Below, one piece after another: positions 1 through 8,618 of a stretch of 64,000 nt of DNA. A model generated the notes under the pieces. That model was given only the letters and a program-made list of their open reading frames with translations, was not told the DNA's origin and searched no databases. How positions within the stretch are numbered: the stretch's first letter is position 1; each line of letters begins with the position of its first letter. This DNA is from Chloroflexus aurantiacus J-10-fl (GTDB lineage: Bacteria > Chloroflexota > Chloroflexia > Chloroflexales > Chloroflexaceae), in the NCBI RefSeq assembly GCF_000018865.1, contig NC_010175.1, positions 2,046,001-2,110,000 on the forward strand. The letters are read 5' to 3'. Position numbers and translations under genes: made by a program.

Positions 1-97
1 CCTCTTTCCTGTATGTACCGACATTAGGGGTGAACAGAAATACGAACTACTATCACTTCTCCTGCACCAGGCAGCCTGAAACCAGACTTCTGTTCTT

Positions 98-122
98 CCC
101 TCGCCCGTAGCACGGGCGAGGG
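98..122 (-). terminator. GC-rich stem-loop downstream of sigma copy 1
   Basis: A perfect inverted repeat with arms CCCTCGCCCGT and ACGGGCGAGGG lies about 210 bp past the end of the sigma gene. The same hairpin occurs at the equivalent place in copy 3 (17,714-17,738). There is no clear T tract, so it could be a processing or transcription-blocking element, or simply a REP-like palindrome. Confidence 0.5.
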
Positions 123-332
123 GGTAAAGTTAGGGTGTTCAGGGGGAGCATCAAGCCCTCTCGCTTGTCTGCCCGTGCACGTTCTGCCCACTTGTGAACC
201 GCAACGACAGGGTGGGGTGCACGCCAGGGCACTGCACTCCCTGGTTGTCAGCAGTGGTTCCTTACCCATACTGCCGCATCCCTCCACGTTCGTCGGCCAT
301 GCCGCCGGGGACGGTCGCGCACGGACTCGCGC

Positions 333-903
333 TCACGCCATCGGTGGTGTCAGCGTGCTAGAGTCGGTGCTCAGCACCTGCATCTGTTTGCGCAGCGCCA
401 GGACAGCCCGATAGAGGAGGGTCTTCGTCGCCTCCTGGCTGCGTCCCAGTTGATGGGCTATGTCGGGCAGGGCGAGCTGATACTGATAGCGCAAGAGGAG
501 GACTTGCCGGTACTGGTCTGGCAGTCGCTGCAACGCCACGTACAGGGTCTGCCGATCGCTTTCCGCAATGAAGCGACTGTCCAGGTCAGATGATGTATCG
601 GTCACCGTTGTGCCGGTGAGGGGTACCGTGCGCTGGGGATGACGCAGGACGTCGACGACCAGGTCACGCGCCACGCGGAAGAGCCAGGCGCCTACCGGGA
701 CACCACGGTCTTCAAAGGTGGGGGCACGTTCGAGCGGGCGGGCAAAGACCTCGTGATGCAGGTCGAAGGCCAGCTCAGGATCACCCAGGCGCCGCAGGAT
801 GGACGCATAGAGCCGACGAGCGTAGGTGGTGTATAGCCACTCGATGACGTGCGGATCCCGGGCACGCAGCCCAACGATGAGGTCGTGGTGGGTTGGGGGG
901 CAT
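333..903 (-). pseudogene. ECF-type sigma factor, copy 1, frameshifted at the start
   Basis: The reading frame matches the 190-residue sigma factors at 11,607 and 16,932 almost throughout. It lacks two bases just after the ATG at 903: the intact copies begin ATGACCCACCCAACC, this one ATGCCCCCCAACC. From the normal ATG the frame is therefore wrong. Downstream the correct frame is open but its only obvious start is an internal GTG at 674, giving a 113-residue product that keeps region 4 (QRLPDQYRQVLLLRYQYQ...LGRSQEATKTLLYRA) and loses region 2. A GGAGG ribosome site is still present ahead of the ATG. It is probably non-functional or makes only a region-4 fragment. Confidence 0.8.
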
Positions 904-1339
904 ACAAACCTCCGTGAGTGCTAAGCAACGATGATGGCTGATACGACAGAGTATAGGGAAATAGTGGGGGTATTTGGTAAAAAATTTGCATCACTTTGGT
1001 TGGGGCCTGGTGGAAAGACGCTTTGCAGAACTATGGGTTGAATCCTTGCCGCAGATACTCACCGCTCGGTACAGCTTTCGGAGCTGTTGGTTAGCGGCGA
1101 ACGGGGAGTTCACACCCTACCGCACGATGTGGCAGGTCGACAGGGTTGAGGCTTTGTGCGATGGGGCTTGGTGTCGATAGTACGAGTGGGCATATTATGG
1201 TGTCACGTACACGTACAGTGTGGTTGTGCTCAGAGGAAGAACCTGAACAGATTGGTCCACGTGGGTGTACCTTTTTGGTTCATATTCCGGTTATATATGT
1301 ACCAGCCCATGTTCTTGATCTTCAGACGAGGAAGACACC

Positions 1340-1519
1340 ATGAAGCAGAACCTGTGCATTGTGCGTTTGCTCACGCCACCTGCCCCACCACCAGACACTT
1401 CGGATCAGCAAGGATGGTGGGCAGAGGAACAACTTGATCAAGATGAACGGGTGGCAGCTTCAGTGCCGTTCTGGCATCCGAAAGCGATCCGGCGTGCACT
1501 ACGACTTCCAATAGTGTGA
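1340..1519 (+). CDS. Small proline-rich protein divergent from the sigma factor, copy 1
   Basis: This 59-residue protein starts MKQNLCIVRLL, has a short Pro-rich stretch (TPPAPPPDTSD), then QQGWWAEEQ, and ends with a basic segment (FWHPKAIRRALRLPIV). Two homologues of 65 residues lie at 10,112-10,309 and 16,304-16,501, each in the same divergent position about 430 bp from a sigma gene. Conservation at the protein level, with an in-frame length change limited to the Pro-rich part, supports coding. GAGGA precedes the ATG by about 8 bases. There is no membrane segment or recognised domain. A role as partner or modulator of the sigma factor is only a guess from the pairing. Confidence 0.6.
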   Translation: MKQNLCIVRLLTPPAPPPDTSDQQGWWAEEQLDQDERVAASVPFWHPKAIRRALRLPIV

Positions 1520-1966
1520 AAAATCTTCGGCGGGATAGAATTTTGCTTAATCTCCACAGGCTCCATAAGGGCAAAATTGAGAGACCAGAATTCATCCGAC
1601 TAAGCCGGCGGGTTGAAAACCCTATCTCACTTCTGGCAAGTTCCTGCAAAGCTCGATGGTAGTAGCGACAGAGTGCACCTTTGCCTGTCACTCGGCAAAC
1701 TTCGCATCGTTCAAGTTGGTAAACCAGAGCCTGTATGGCAACCGACGGGCCAGAGTGGAAACGATGGTGTAGGATCGCATCAGTGCAGCGAATGGAGGTA
1801 TGCTAGAACCTATTTCACAAAACATCTACTAGAAGTTACCCCATTCATTGCCGACCGACTCCACAAATTGTGACGAGCACACCCTGTATCCCTGTGACCA
1901 GCAGGGCGTACTGAGTGTCAGGGGCCGGATCGTGAGCACGGCTGGTGCGGCAGCCATGCTGCCGCC

Positions 1967-3629
1967 CTGGACTTTGGCCCTTTCTGGGAGGGACGTGCCA
2001 TGCGGGTACCAGCATGGTATATGGTATCCTATACGGTTATGACCATGACGAGCAGCCAGGAGGCACCCATGCCCAGGAAGCAGGCCCCTCCCCCCCAGGC
2101 ACCTGTCTCGATGTTCCTCGCCACCCTGATGCCGATCATCGCGGCCCACCGCCCGGCGTTTCGTCAGGAGCGAACCTTCCGGCGGGCGGTGGCGCTGCTG
2201 GTTGGCGCGCTGGTTGCCTTTGCCAGGCACACCGTCACCCAGGTGCTGCTCGCGCTCGGTATGCACGACATGGACCCGACGGCGTGCTCCCGCCTGTTAC
2301 GTCGGTCACGGTTCGACGAGGCAACCCTGAACGAGTGTCTCGTTCGTGAGACGCTGAAGCGGTGTTCCACGCACGATCCCGCTGTGATCGGGATTGACAG
2401 CACCCAGATTCCGCGGCGCAGGCTGACCTTTCCTGGTAGGAGCTGGCTGCGTGCACGCCACACCGCCGTGTTCCAGCGTGGCATCCACCGTGCCCACCGG
2501 TGTGTCCACTGCGCCTGGCTGCCACCGCGGGTGAAGGGGTTCACGCGGGCGATCCCGCTGCGCTTCCTGCCGGCGTTGCCGCCCACGGCTGCGCCGGCGG
2601 ACGCACGCTCGGCGAAAGAATGGGAGGTTGGGTTGGCGTGCATCAGATGGATGCGGCAGCAGCGCACGGCGGCCGGCCGCGCTGCGCGGTGGGTGGTGGT
2701 GCTGGCTGATGGCGCGTGTGCCACCGTGGGGATGTGGCGCGGGGTGCCGGCGCAGGTGGCGCTGATCGTGCGTACCGCCCGCAATCGCTGTCGGTCGCTG
2801 CCGCCGCCGCCGACGGGCCGCGGTCGGCCGCGGCGGTACGGGAAGCGTGCCCCGCAGCCCGCGAGCTGGCTCGCAACGCAGGAGCTGTTCCGGCGGAAAC
2901 GAGTGCTGGTGCGGGGGCGACGGATCGCGATGCGCTATCAGGTCCACGGGCCATACCTGTGCGACGGGGTGCCTGACCACGCGGTCTTCCTGATCGTGCT
3001 TGGCGGGGCGACCTGGCAGCGGGTGAAGCGCCGTCCGCGCCTGGGACGGCGTGAGCCGGCCTGCTCGCTGATCACGGCGGTGACAACGGACACGGACTGG
3101 GTGGTACCCCTGTCCGTCGGGCAGATCCTGGCCTGGGTTTGGCAGTGCTGGGAACGGGAGGTTGCTCAGCGCGAGCTGAACGCTGGCGTTGGGGTCGGTC
3201 AGAACCAGTGCTGGAACCAGCGGTCAGCGGTGGTCAGTGGGCCGTGGCGTGGCTGGGTCTACGCGGTGCTGGTGCTGGCTGGCTATCGCACGTGGGGATG
3301 GATCTGCGGCCCCACCCGACCAGAACGCTGGTGGCGGGGCGCACAGCGGTGGAGGTTCACCACCCGGTGGTGCAGCTACCGGGCTGCCCTGTGGGGCACG
3401 GCAGCATGTCGGTCGCTCTGGACGACGTCCGCGGACGATTGGCTGAACAAAGAGCACACGATCATCGCCCTGACCAACGCCGCACGCGCGGCGGCCAGGG
3501 CGTAGGGGGGGCTAGCGGCCTTCTACCCCCCCCCAAACGACCCATCCACCAGCACGCAACCGAGAGTCGCCAGCATCTGCTCCCGACTCTCGTCATCCCT
3601 CCTGCGTCCACGAAACAGCCAACCTCCAG
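1967..3629 (+). mobile_element. Insertion sequence with a 478-residue DDE transposase
   Basis: The ends form imperfect inverted repeats: CTGGACTTTGGCCCTTTC on the left and, reversed, CTGGAGGTTGGCTGTTTC on the right. The element is bracketed by identical 20 bp copies of TGCGGCAGCCATGCTGCCGC (1,946-1,965 and 3,630-3,649), which read as an unusually long target duplication of a hairpin. The related element at 43,366 carries the same site without an insertion. The single gene fills the element. The family was not settled; an IS4-superfamily or ISNCY-type element with a long target duplication fits best. Confidence 0.8.
2069..3505 (+). CDS. DDE transposase (IS4-superfamily-like)
   Basis: This 478-residue transposase appears intact. 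The start at 2,069 is favoured because CAGGAGG lies 5-6 bases ahead; the frame is open upstream to 2,000 but without a comparable site. Candidate catalytic residues are Asp in VIGIDSTQIPRRR, Asp in VVVLADGACAT and Glu in WQCWEREVAQRELN, the usual D-D-E order. The middle is rich in Arg and Pro (GRGRPRRYGKR). It is the only gene of its element and is full-length, so the element may still be mobile. Naming the family more closely would need a profile search. Confidence 0.85.
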   Translation: MPRKQAPPPQAPVSMFLATLMPIIAAHRPAFRQERTFRRAVALLVGALVAFARHTVTQVLLALGMHDMDPTACSRLLRRSRFDEATLNECLVRETLKRCSTHDPAVIGIDSTQIPRRRLTFPGRSWLRARHTAVFQRGIHRAHRCVHCAWLPPRVKGFTRAIPLRFLPALPPTAAPADARSAKEWEVGLACIRWMRQQRTAAGRAARWVVVLADGACATVGMWRGVPAQVALIVRTARNRCRSLPPPPTGRGRPRRYGKRAPQPASWLATQELFRRKRVLVRGRRIAMRYQVHGPYLCDGVPDHAVFLIVLGGATWQRVKRRPRLGRREPACSLITAVTTDTDWVVPLSVGQILAWVWQCWEREVAQRELNAGVGVGQNQCWNQRSAVVSGPWRGWVYAVLVLAGYRTWGWICGPTRPERWWRGAQRWRFTTRWCSYRAALWGTAACRSLWTTSADDWLNKEHTIIALTNAARAAARA

Positions 3630-3856
3630 TGCGGCAGCCATGCTGCCGCACTCCAAACGCTGCGACACACGCACGGCGAACGGGTAAGGCACCCAATCCA
3701 ACGAGTGATGACCCTGGCGTCAGTCATCAACCCTTCTCTCCGCCATACCGGCAGCCTGGAAGCAGGATAGACTATCGTTCGTTGGCATTGGCAAGCGTTC
3801 ATGCGCCTGGGTAATGGTCGGGTAGCACGGCAGTACAGCTTCTATGAAATACGTTC

Positions 3857-4645
3857 GGCTCATGTTCAAAAGTAGTGCATCCTAACCAACTGAGTGATGC
3901 ACCCAGGAGCGATTCGTTTCTCATTGATACGAACCTCGCATATTGCCACAGACACAGCCAGATACGTTTTATGCACGCCACGAAACGGGCGCAGAAAATT
4001 GCGCACCTTTGTCCAAAGTCCTTCGCAGGTATTCACGTGTACCTCGTGTTTCCCATCACCATCGTCATCACGTGCCCACACGGTGGCCGTGGTCGACGGT
4101 ATGATGCACCCGTGCACGCTGCGCATCGCCTCGCCATTCATCGGTACAGACGGCCGCCTGCACACAGGTAAAGCGAGTAACGTGGGCCGCCAGAATGGCG
4201 CGGCTGGTGCGCTGCACCACCCGTCGCCGTACCTGCCCGCTCGCCCGGCCCACCGTACCCACAATCGGCGGACGGTCGTGCTCTCCTGTTCCGTGCCCCC
4301 GCCGCCAGTTGGCCCGCCGTCGTGGTGGATCGGTCGGGTCGGGGCTTCGCTCCTTGTTTCCCCCGCATGTTGGAACATCTCATCGGTTTCGGTGTGCTGA
4401 TTGTCTGGGGGGGCCGATTGCCGCGGGTGGGCGCTGTGCTGCATCGCCCGACGGAGGGTGTGGACCGTAGTGCGGCTAATCCCCAATTCCTTAGCCAGCA
4501 CCGTCGACGGTTTCCCTTTACATACGTCCCGCACGGGCAGAATCACCTTCGCCGGGCGCCGTTGGTTCCCCTGGATTGTTCCCGTATAGACGTTGTCCAC
4601 ACGGTGACACTGACGACAGCGATACACCGTCACCCCACTCCGGCG
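3857..4645 (-). pseudogene. IS1595-like transposase remnant
   Basis: The terminal sequence GGCTCATGTTCAAAAGTAGT starts at 3,857, identical in type to the ends of the element at 7,491-8,488. Translated pieces in different frames match that element: a zinc-ribbon part (VTVYRCRQCHRVDNVYTGTI), a helix-turn-helix-like part (STVLAKELGISRTTVHTLRRAMQ), ETDEMFQHAGE, and the C-terminal block FLRPFRGVHKTYLAV. At least two frameshifts separate these pieces. The N-terminal coding end is missing, replaced near 4,645 by IS427-like sequence. It is non-functional. Confidence 0.8.
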
Positions 4646-5272
4646 GATGCTGAGTAGAGTAAGCTGCGGTCGGTCGTGCCATGGCGGAACATATCTGAGC
4701 ACTATGGGCCGTGGAGCAGCATCTGTGACCGCTATCGCCGCTGGTGCCGTGAGGGGCGGTGTACGGTAATGCTGGTCGCGTTACGCACCGAGCTCGACGC
4801 GCTTGACTAGCCAGACTGGGCGCAATGGTGATCCACAGCACCCAGATCCAGACCTGCCACGACACCGGGGCGGGAAAAAGGGTCCTGCTGAGTACTCCCA
4901 CGGTCGATCCCAGGGCGGGTATGGCACCAAGCACCACCTCCTCTGCGATGGGACGGACATCCCGCTGTGCGCTATTGCTGCCCGGCCAGGCCTACGAGTC
5001 GACCCAGTTCGAGGCGCTTGTGACCAGTGTGCGTGTGCAACGCCTGGTGAGGCACCCTCGCAGTCAATCCCGCCGAATTGGCGGCAGCGAGGTCGACCAC
5101 ACCTACCGCATCCGACAGTGGCGCTGAGATCACGGCATCGGCGCCGTCATCCCGCCCCGACGTCAACCCGGCCGCTGCCGACCAGGTCGCTTCGCCATCT
5201 ATGACCCCGTCTGCTATTGCGTGTGCAACATTATCGAGCAAGCCGTTGGCTTCAGCTTTGAAATAGGTTCTA
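4646..5272 (+). pseudogene. IS5/IS427-like transposase remnant
   Basis: Broken reading frames resemble IS5-family transposases: WRNISEHYGPWSSICDRYRRWCREG near 4,680-4,760, then DSTQIQTCHDTGAG, GGYGTKHHLLCDGTDIPL and PGQAYESTQFEAL, spread over several frames with stops between. The right end, read outward-in, is GAACCTATTTCAAAG followed by TA at 5,271-5,272, the same terminal motif as the IS427-like element at 10,599-11,450 and the MITEs. The left end has been lost at the junction with the IS1595 remnant. It is clearly decayed. Confidence 0.75.
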
Positions 5273-5289
5273 GTATGCCCTACTGCACC

Positions 5290-6095
5290 GAATTTGAAAA
5301 TGAGACCGCATGGGTATTGCGGATTAAAAGCGTTTAGACAATCTCGCGGCACGCCATTCATACGCTCCACGTGTGCCTCATACAAGACACACAATGGACG
5401 CACTCAGGACTGGACGCATCGCTTCGCGGACGATTCGCCTATCCACCCGGTGCTTGACCGCTTGTGTCAGGCGCACTTCCTGCCTTAGCATCAAGGGGGG
5501 GATCCCACACTTACCCGTAAGTTGGGGATTGCGATACACCCGCACAATCGTCTGGGGATACGCTTGCCATCCGTCACTGACCCAGGGTAACCTAGCCTGC
5601 GCACGAGTAGGTCAACCGAACCCCATTAGACACTGCGGCATACTCCGATGGTTTAGACACCCATGCCACCCCAAACCGGCTGGCGCGGTCTGGCTCAGAC
5701 GTCCTCACTGCGAACCCACCTCGCCCGTCGTGCCTGGCCCAGCGCCAGCGTTCCACAAGCTTTTTTAACAAACGACAAAAAGACAATCACGTCCGCCTGG
5801 TTCAAATGGAGGTTCCGGATCAGCACCTGGGTAATCGCCGTCACCTGTTTCATTACCGCCTGGAGCCAACGACCGGTAGCCTCGTTCTTGTGTCCCGTGA
5901 TCTCCTCGGACGCACGCAAATTCCCCCGCCACATGACGACCAGTAGCGCTCGGGCTACTCATCTGGTGGCGTGTGCAGGTGCTCCATGGGAGTGACCCAG
6001 GTCAGACCGAGCGAACGTCTGCATCCGCGATACATCCACCGCCAGCATTCGCCTTTGCGACCGTTACGCACCATGTGCGTGTGGTCACACTGGGG
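5290..6095 (-). pseudogene. IS1-like transposase remnant
   Basis: Read on the minus strand, scattered frames give the parts of an IS1-like transposase in the right order. They are an N-terminal zinc finger (CPQCDHTHMVRNGRKGECWRW), GHKNEATGRWLQAVMKQVTAI, DVIVFLSFVKKACGTL, LPWVSDGWQAYPQTIVRVYR, QEVRLTQAVKHR, and HVERMNGVPRDCLNAF at the C-terminal end. Several frameshifts and stops separate them. No terminal repeats were recognised, so the limits are approximate. Confidence 0.6.
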
Positions 6096-6354
6096 CGGGG
6101 CGGGTTATCTGTCAAAGCTTTTCGTGCTTGAGTTTCCTCCTACCCCCTATTACAATCCTTACAAAGGAGAGTGACAATCTACTGCCATCTTGCACGCAGA
6201 AATCCCCATGTCGCCTTTTCAGCGAGCGTAAGCACAGCTTCCACCCGCCGCTGACAGATATGTGGCAGCGAAAGCGCTCGCTGTGTGGATGAACGAGAGA
6301 CTGACGTATGACAGGCCGGCCTGACCGGTAAGTAACGCTCACATCGTCCTGGTA

Positions 6355-6567
6355 TCAATCGGCTGCCACGTCACCGACGTGATCTACCTCATCATGCTGA
6401 TCACGTGGCGACCACGCTTTCTCGTCAACAATCAATTCAATCGTCTTGAAGCGACGGCCAGTTTCAACATCATATCGATAGCGAACGCAGATGAGGCGAT
6501 CACCATACAGTGCCTGTAACTTCTTGGTACCACGCTGACCGGGTTTCAGTTTGAGACGAGTGCGCAT
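6355..6567 (-). CDS. Small basic protein of unknown function, copy 1
   Basis: The protein has 70 residues from the ATG at 6,567, which is preceded by GGAG with a 6-base gap; in-frame starts 12 and 15 bases further upstream lack this. The sequence opens MRTRLKLKPGQRGTKKLQAL, is strongly basic in its N-terminal half and acidic at its C-terminus (VDHVGDVAAD). The product is identical to that of 15,025-15,237. From memory, similar short proteins occur in several Chloroflexota genomes without assigned function. Its placement in a repeated block flanked by mobile DNA suggests it travels with repeats, but nothing shows that it drives movement. Confidence 0.65.
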   Translation of the reverse strand: MRTRLKLKPGQRGTKKLQALYGDRLICVRYRYDVETGRRFKTIELIVDEKAWSPRDQHDEVDHVGDVAAD

Positions 6568-6582
6568 TGTAAGCTCCATCAA

Positions 6583-6945
6583 AAATCGATGACATGGCCT
6601 GGTACCAGGATACTGAGGCAGTGTTACAACATTGTTACCAAAAAGTTAAGATAGAGGCTTGACGTTTTGGTTTGGTCAGATATGCACCAATGCTAGAAGT
6701 GCTATACCCTTTCCTCATAACCTGCTGCGTCGCAGATCGCTTGAAGGAGGCTGAAGCCTGTGATACTTATTGCGGATTTGCAGTAATCACAGACAAGTTG
6801 TACTCCTGAGTGAAGGAACCGACGGGAATAGGCGGGCAGCGGGGTGCGTTATCGGCGGGTGCAATTAACTGGCGGGTTAAACCCCTGCCTCACGACGTGG
6901 AAGCCCCTGCAGGGCTGGCCGGGCGGCAAGTAGGCGATACTAGAC
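6583..6945. other. Non-coding upstream arm of repeat B
   Basis: There is no gene here. The sequence is shared with 14,651-15,010 in reverse. It contains the palindrome CCTGGTACCAGG near 6,600, an AT-rich stretch (6,620-6,760) that is the likely promoter zone for the 70-residue protein, and GC-rich repeat sequence from about 6,830 on. Confidence 0.6.
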
Positions 6946-7440
6946 ATGCTCAACCGTAGTCCCGGCGGGTTGCAGGGTTGGCGAGTTAAAACCCTGCCTC
7001 AATGCGTGCAAGCCCCTGCGGGGCTGACCTGCCGGCGGGGAGGGGGGCCTGACGAGAGCGGCGGGGTTTATCTCGGCGGGTTGTGGGGGCGGCGGGTGGA
7101 ACTCCTGCCTCAATGCGTGCAAGCCCCTGCGGGGCTGACCTGCCGGCGGGGAGAGTGCCTCTAGCCTCAGAGAGGCTTGCACGCTATCAGGCAGGGCTTT
7201 GGCCCGCCTGACAGCGAGGCTGACCTGGCGGTGGGAGGGGGCCAGACGTGCTCAACTGTAGCCCCAGCGGGGTGCAGGGGCAGCGGGTTGAAACCCTGCC
7301 TCAATTCCTGAAAGCTCCTGCGGGACTGACCTGCCGGCGGGGAGGGTTGCCTCTAGCCCCAGCAGGGCTTGCCCGCTGTCAGGTAGGGCTTTGACTCGCC
7401 TGACAGTGGGGCTGGCCTGGCGGTGGGAGGGGGGCCGGGC
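6946..7440. repeat. GC-rich interspersed repeat block
   Basis: Several imperfect copies of a ~100 bp unit follow one another. Each has GCTCAACYGTAG at one end, then GTTRAAACCCTGCCTCAAT, AAGCCCCTGCGGGGCTGACC and CTGCCGGCGGGGAGG. The clearest units are near 6,946-7,045 and 7,246-7,345, with a partial one near 7,087-7,152. Related units in reverse occur at 12,560-12,667 and 17,880-18,115. Internal palindromes such as CCCCTGCGGGG suggest folded RNA or DNA. There is no spacer structure, so this is not a CRISPR array. Confidence 0.7.
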
Positions 7441-7490
7441 GATGAGGTGCCTCATTGGCGGGTTAAATCAGGCAGCGGATTAAAACAATT

Positions 7491-8488
7491 GGCTCATGTT
7501 CAAACTCGGTGCAATGTAGTATACTCTCATGAGACTCGTTATATCACCGGGACGCCTATGGAATTTCCGATTGATGACCTGTTCGATGAGGAACGCAGTG
7601 ACCAGTGGGTGATGGCCTCTTTCCATCCCAACGGTGTGCCATGCCCAGGTTGTGGGCGTGGCATCGATGCGGCGCGTCGCTTTCGGCGCACGAGCCGCAG
7701 TAACGTGACGGTGTATCGCTGTCGTCAGTGTCACCGGGTGGATACCGTTTACACGGGAACCATCGTTCAGGGGAAGCAGCGTCGTCCGGCGCAGGTGATT
7801 CTGCTGGTGCGGGGGGGCAACGGGGAACCGTCGACGGTGCTGGCAACGGACGTGGGGAACAGCCGCACCACGGACCACACCCGCCGGCGGGCAATGCAGC
7901 ACACCGCCCAGCACCGGCAACCGGATACCCCATTGGACGATCAATACACGGAAACCGATGAGCTGTTCCAGCATGCGGGGGAAACAAGGAACGAAACACG
8001 CCGACCCGACCGCCCCCCCCGCGACGGCGGGCCAACCGACGGCGAGGACACGGCACAGACGAGCACGACCGCCCGCCGATTGTGGGCACGTAGGTCGGAC
8101 GAGTGGGCAAGGACGGCTCCGCGTGGTGCAGCGGACCAGCCGCGCCATCCTGGCAGCGCACGTGACGCGCGTTACCGGTGCGCAGGCGGTGGTCTGTCCT
8201 GATGAATGGCGCGAGTATGCGCAGCTAACGCAGGTGCATCATACGGTTGACCGCGGCCACCGGGTATGGGCACGCGATGCGGATGGTGATGGGATACGCG
8301 AGGTGCATGTGACCACCTGTGAGGGACGGTGGACAATGGTGCGCAATTTCCTCCGCCCGTTTCGTGGTGTACATAAAATGTACTTAGCCGCGTATGTGGC
8401 GATATGCGAGGTTCGTAGCAACGAGCAACGAATCACTCCTCAGTTCATCGCTCGGTTGGTTAGGCTGCACTACTTTTGAACATGAGCC
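7491..8488 (+). mobile_element. IS1595-like element, decayed
   Basis: The element runs from GGCTCATGTTCAAA at 7,491 to its inverted copy TTTGAACATGAGCC ending at 8,488, 998 bp in all. Its gene is broken. Flanking AT-rich octamers (AAACAATT and AAGATTTT) are only loosely alike, so no convincing target duplication remains. It cut off the 3' part of a Y1 transposase gene on its right side. A second, more damaged copy lies inverted at 3,857-4,645. Confidence 0.8.
7558..8479 (+). pseudogene. IS1595-like transposase with several frameshifts
   Basis: Almost the whole protein can be read by changing frame. It shows an N-terminal zinc ribbon (CPGCG...VTVYRCRQCHRVDTVYTGTI), a linker, YTETDELFQHAGE, KHADPTAPP, RRRANRRRGHGTDEHDRPPIVGT, then GRTSGQGRLRVVQRTSRAIL and VCPDEWREYAQLTQVHHTVDRGH, ending in the typical FLRPFRGVHKMYLAAYVA. 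Three frame changes between about 7,960 and 8,090 are needed, so no complete product can be made. Candidate DDE-type residues (the ETDE Asp, PDEW, and a late Glu such as in CEGRW) are present but split among frames. Confidence 0.8.
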
Positions 8489-8618
8489 AAGATTTTATCG
8501 TCTCTATCGTCCTTTCATCTATCGTCAACGCGCCGTAACCACGCTGCCACCGAAATTGACCATTACCACCCACCATGCGATTAATAGCATGAGCACTTGC
8601 ACCTTTCACCTGCCGTAC

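Larger units (their letters stand above)
1..1710 (-). repeat. Sigma/small-protein cassette, copy 1 (inverted)
   Basis: This segment is similar, in opposite orientation, to 16,285-17,850 and to the split copy at 9,880-12,375. From the sigma side it contains a terminal hairpin, a conserved stretch with a GC-rich stem-loop, the sigma gene, a ~430 bp intergenic region and the divergent small gene. About 190 bp beyond the small gene (1,520-1,710) matches only copy 2. The left edge runs into the window edge, so the true end may lie outside. Similarity was judged by eye and exact percentages were not computed. Confidence 0.85.
1804..3856. repeat. MITE-like element M1, split by an insertion sequence
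   Basis: The left end (TA then GAACCTATTTCACAAAAC, from 1,804) matches the ends of the element at 43,221-43,499. The right end at 3,845-3,856 is a degraded version (TGAAATACGTTC). The interior shares the hairpin with TGCGGCAG/CTGCCGC arms and the following block ending in GCGACACACG. A 1,663 bp insertion sequence sits inside the hairpin. Without the insertion and its duplicated target the element would be about 370 bp. It has no coding capacity and its ends resemble those of the IS427-like element at 10,599. Confidence 0.7.
6180..6945 (-). repeat. Inverted ~750 bp repeat, copy B
   Basis: This stretch is nearly identical, in reverse orientation, to 14,651-15,410. It includes the gene for the 70-residue protein, a ~250 bp upstream region containing CCTGGTACCAGG, and a GC-rich tail. 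The similarity is highest from about 6,355 to 6,830 and weakens on both sides. With copy B' it forms a pair of long inverted repeats about 7.7 kb apart. No transposase lies inside it. Confidence 0.8.

Noticed and set aside
2164-2980. Long minus-strand frames opposite the 478-residue transposase
   Set aside because: They are produced by high GC and lack motifs or ribosome sites; the plus-strand frame has DDE residues and a good ribosome site.
6946-7440. Possible CRISPR array in the GC-rich repeat block
   Set aside because: Units are ~100 bp, imperfect, unevenly spaced and in both orientations elsewhere, with no unique spacers of constant length and no cas genes in the window.
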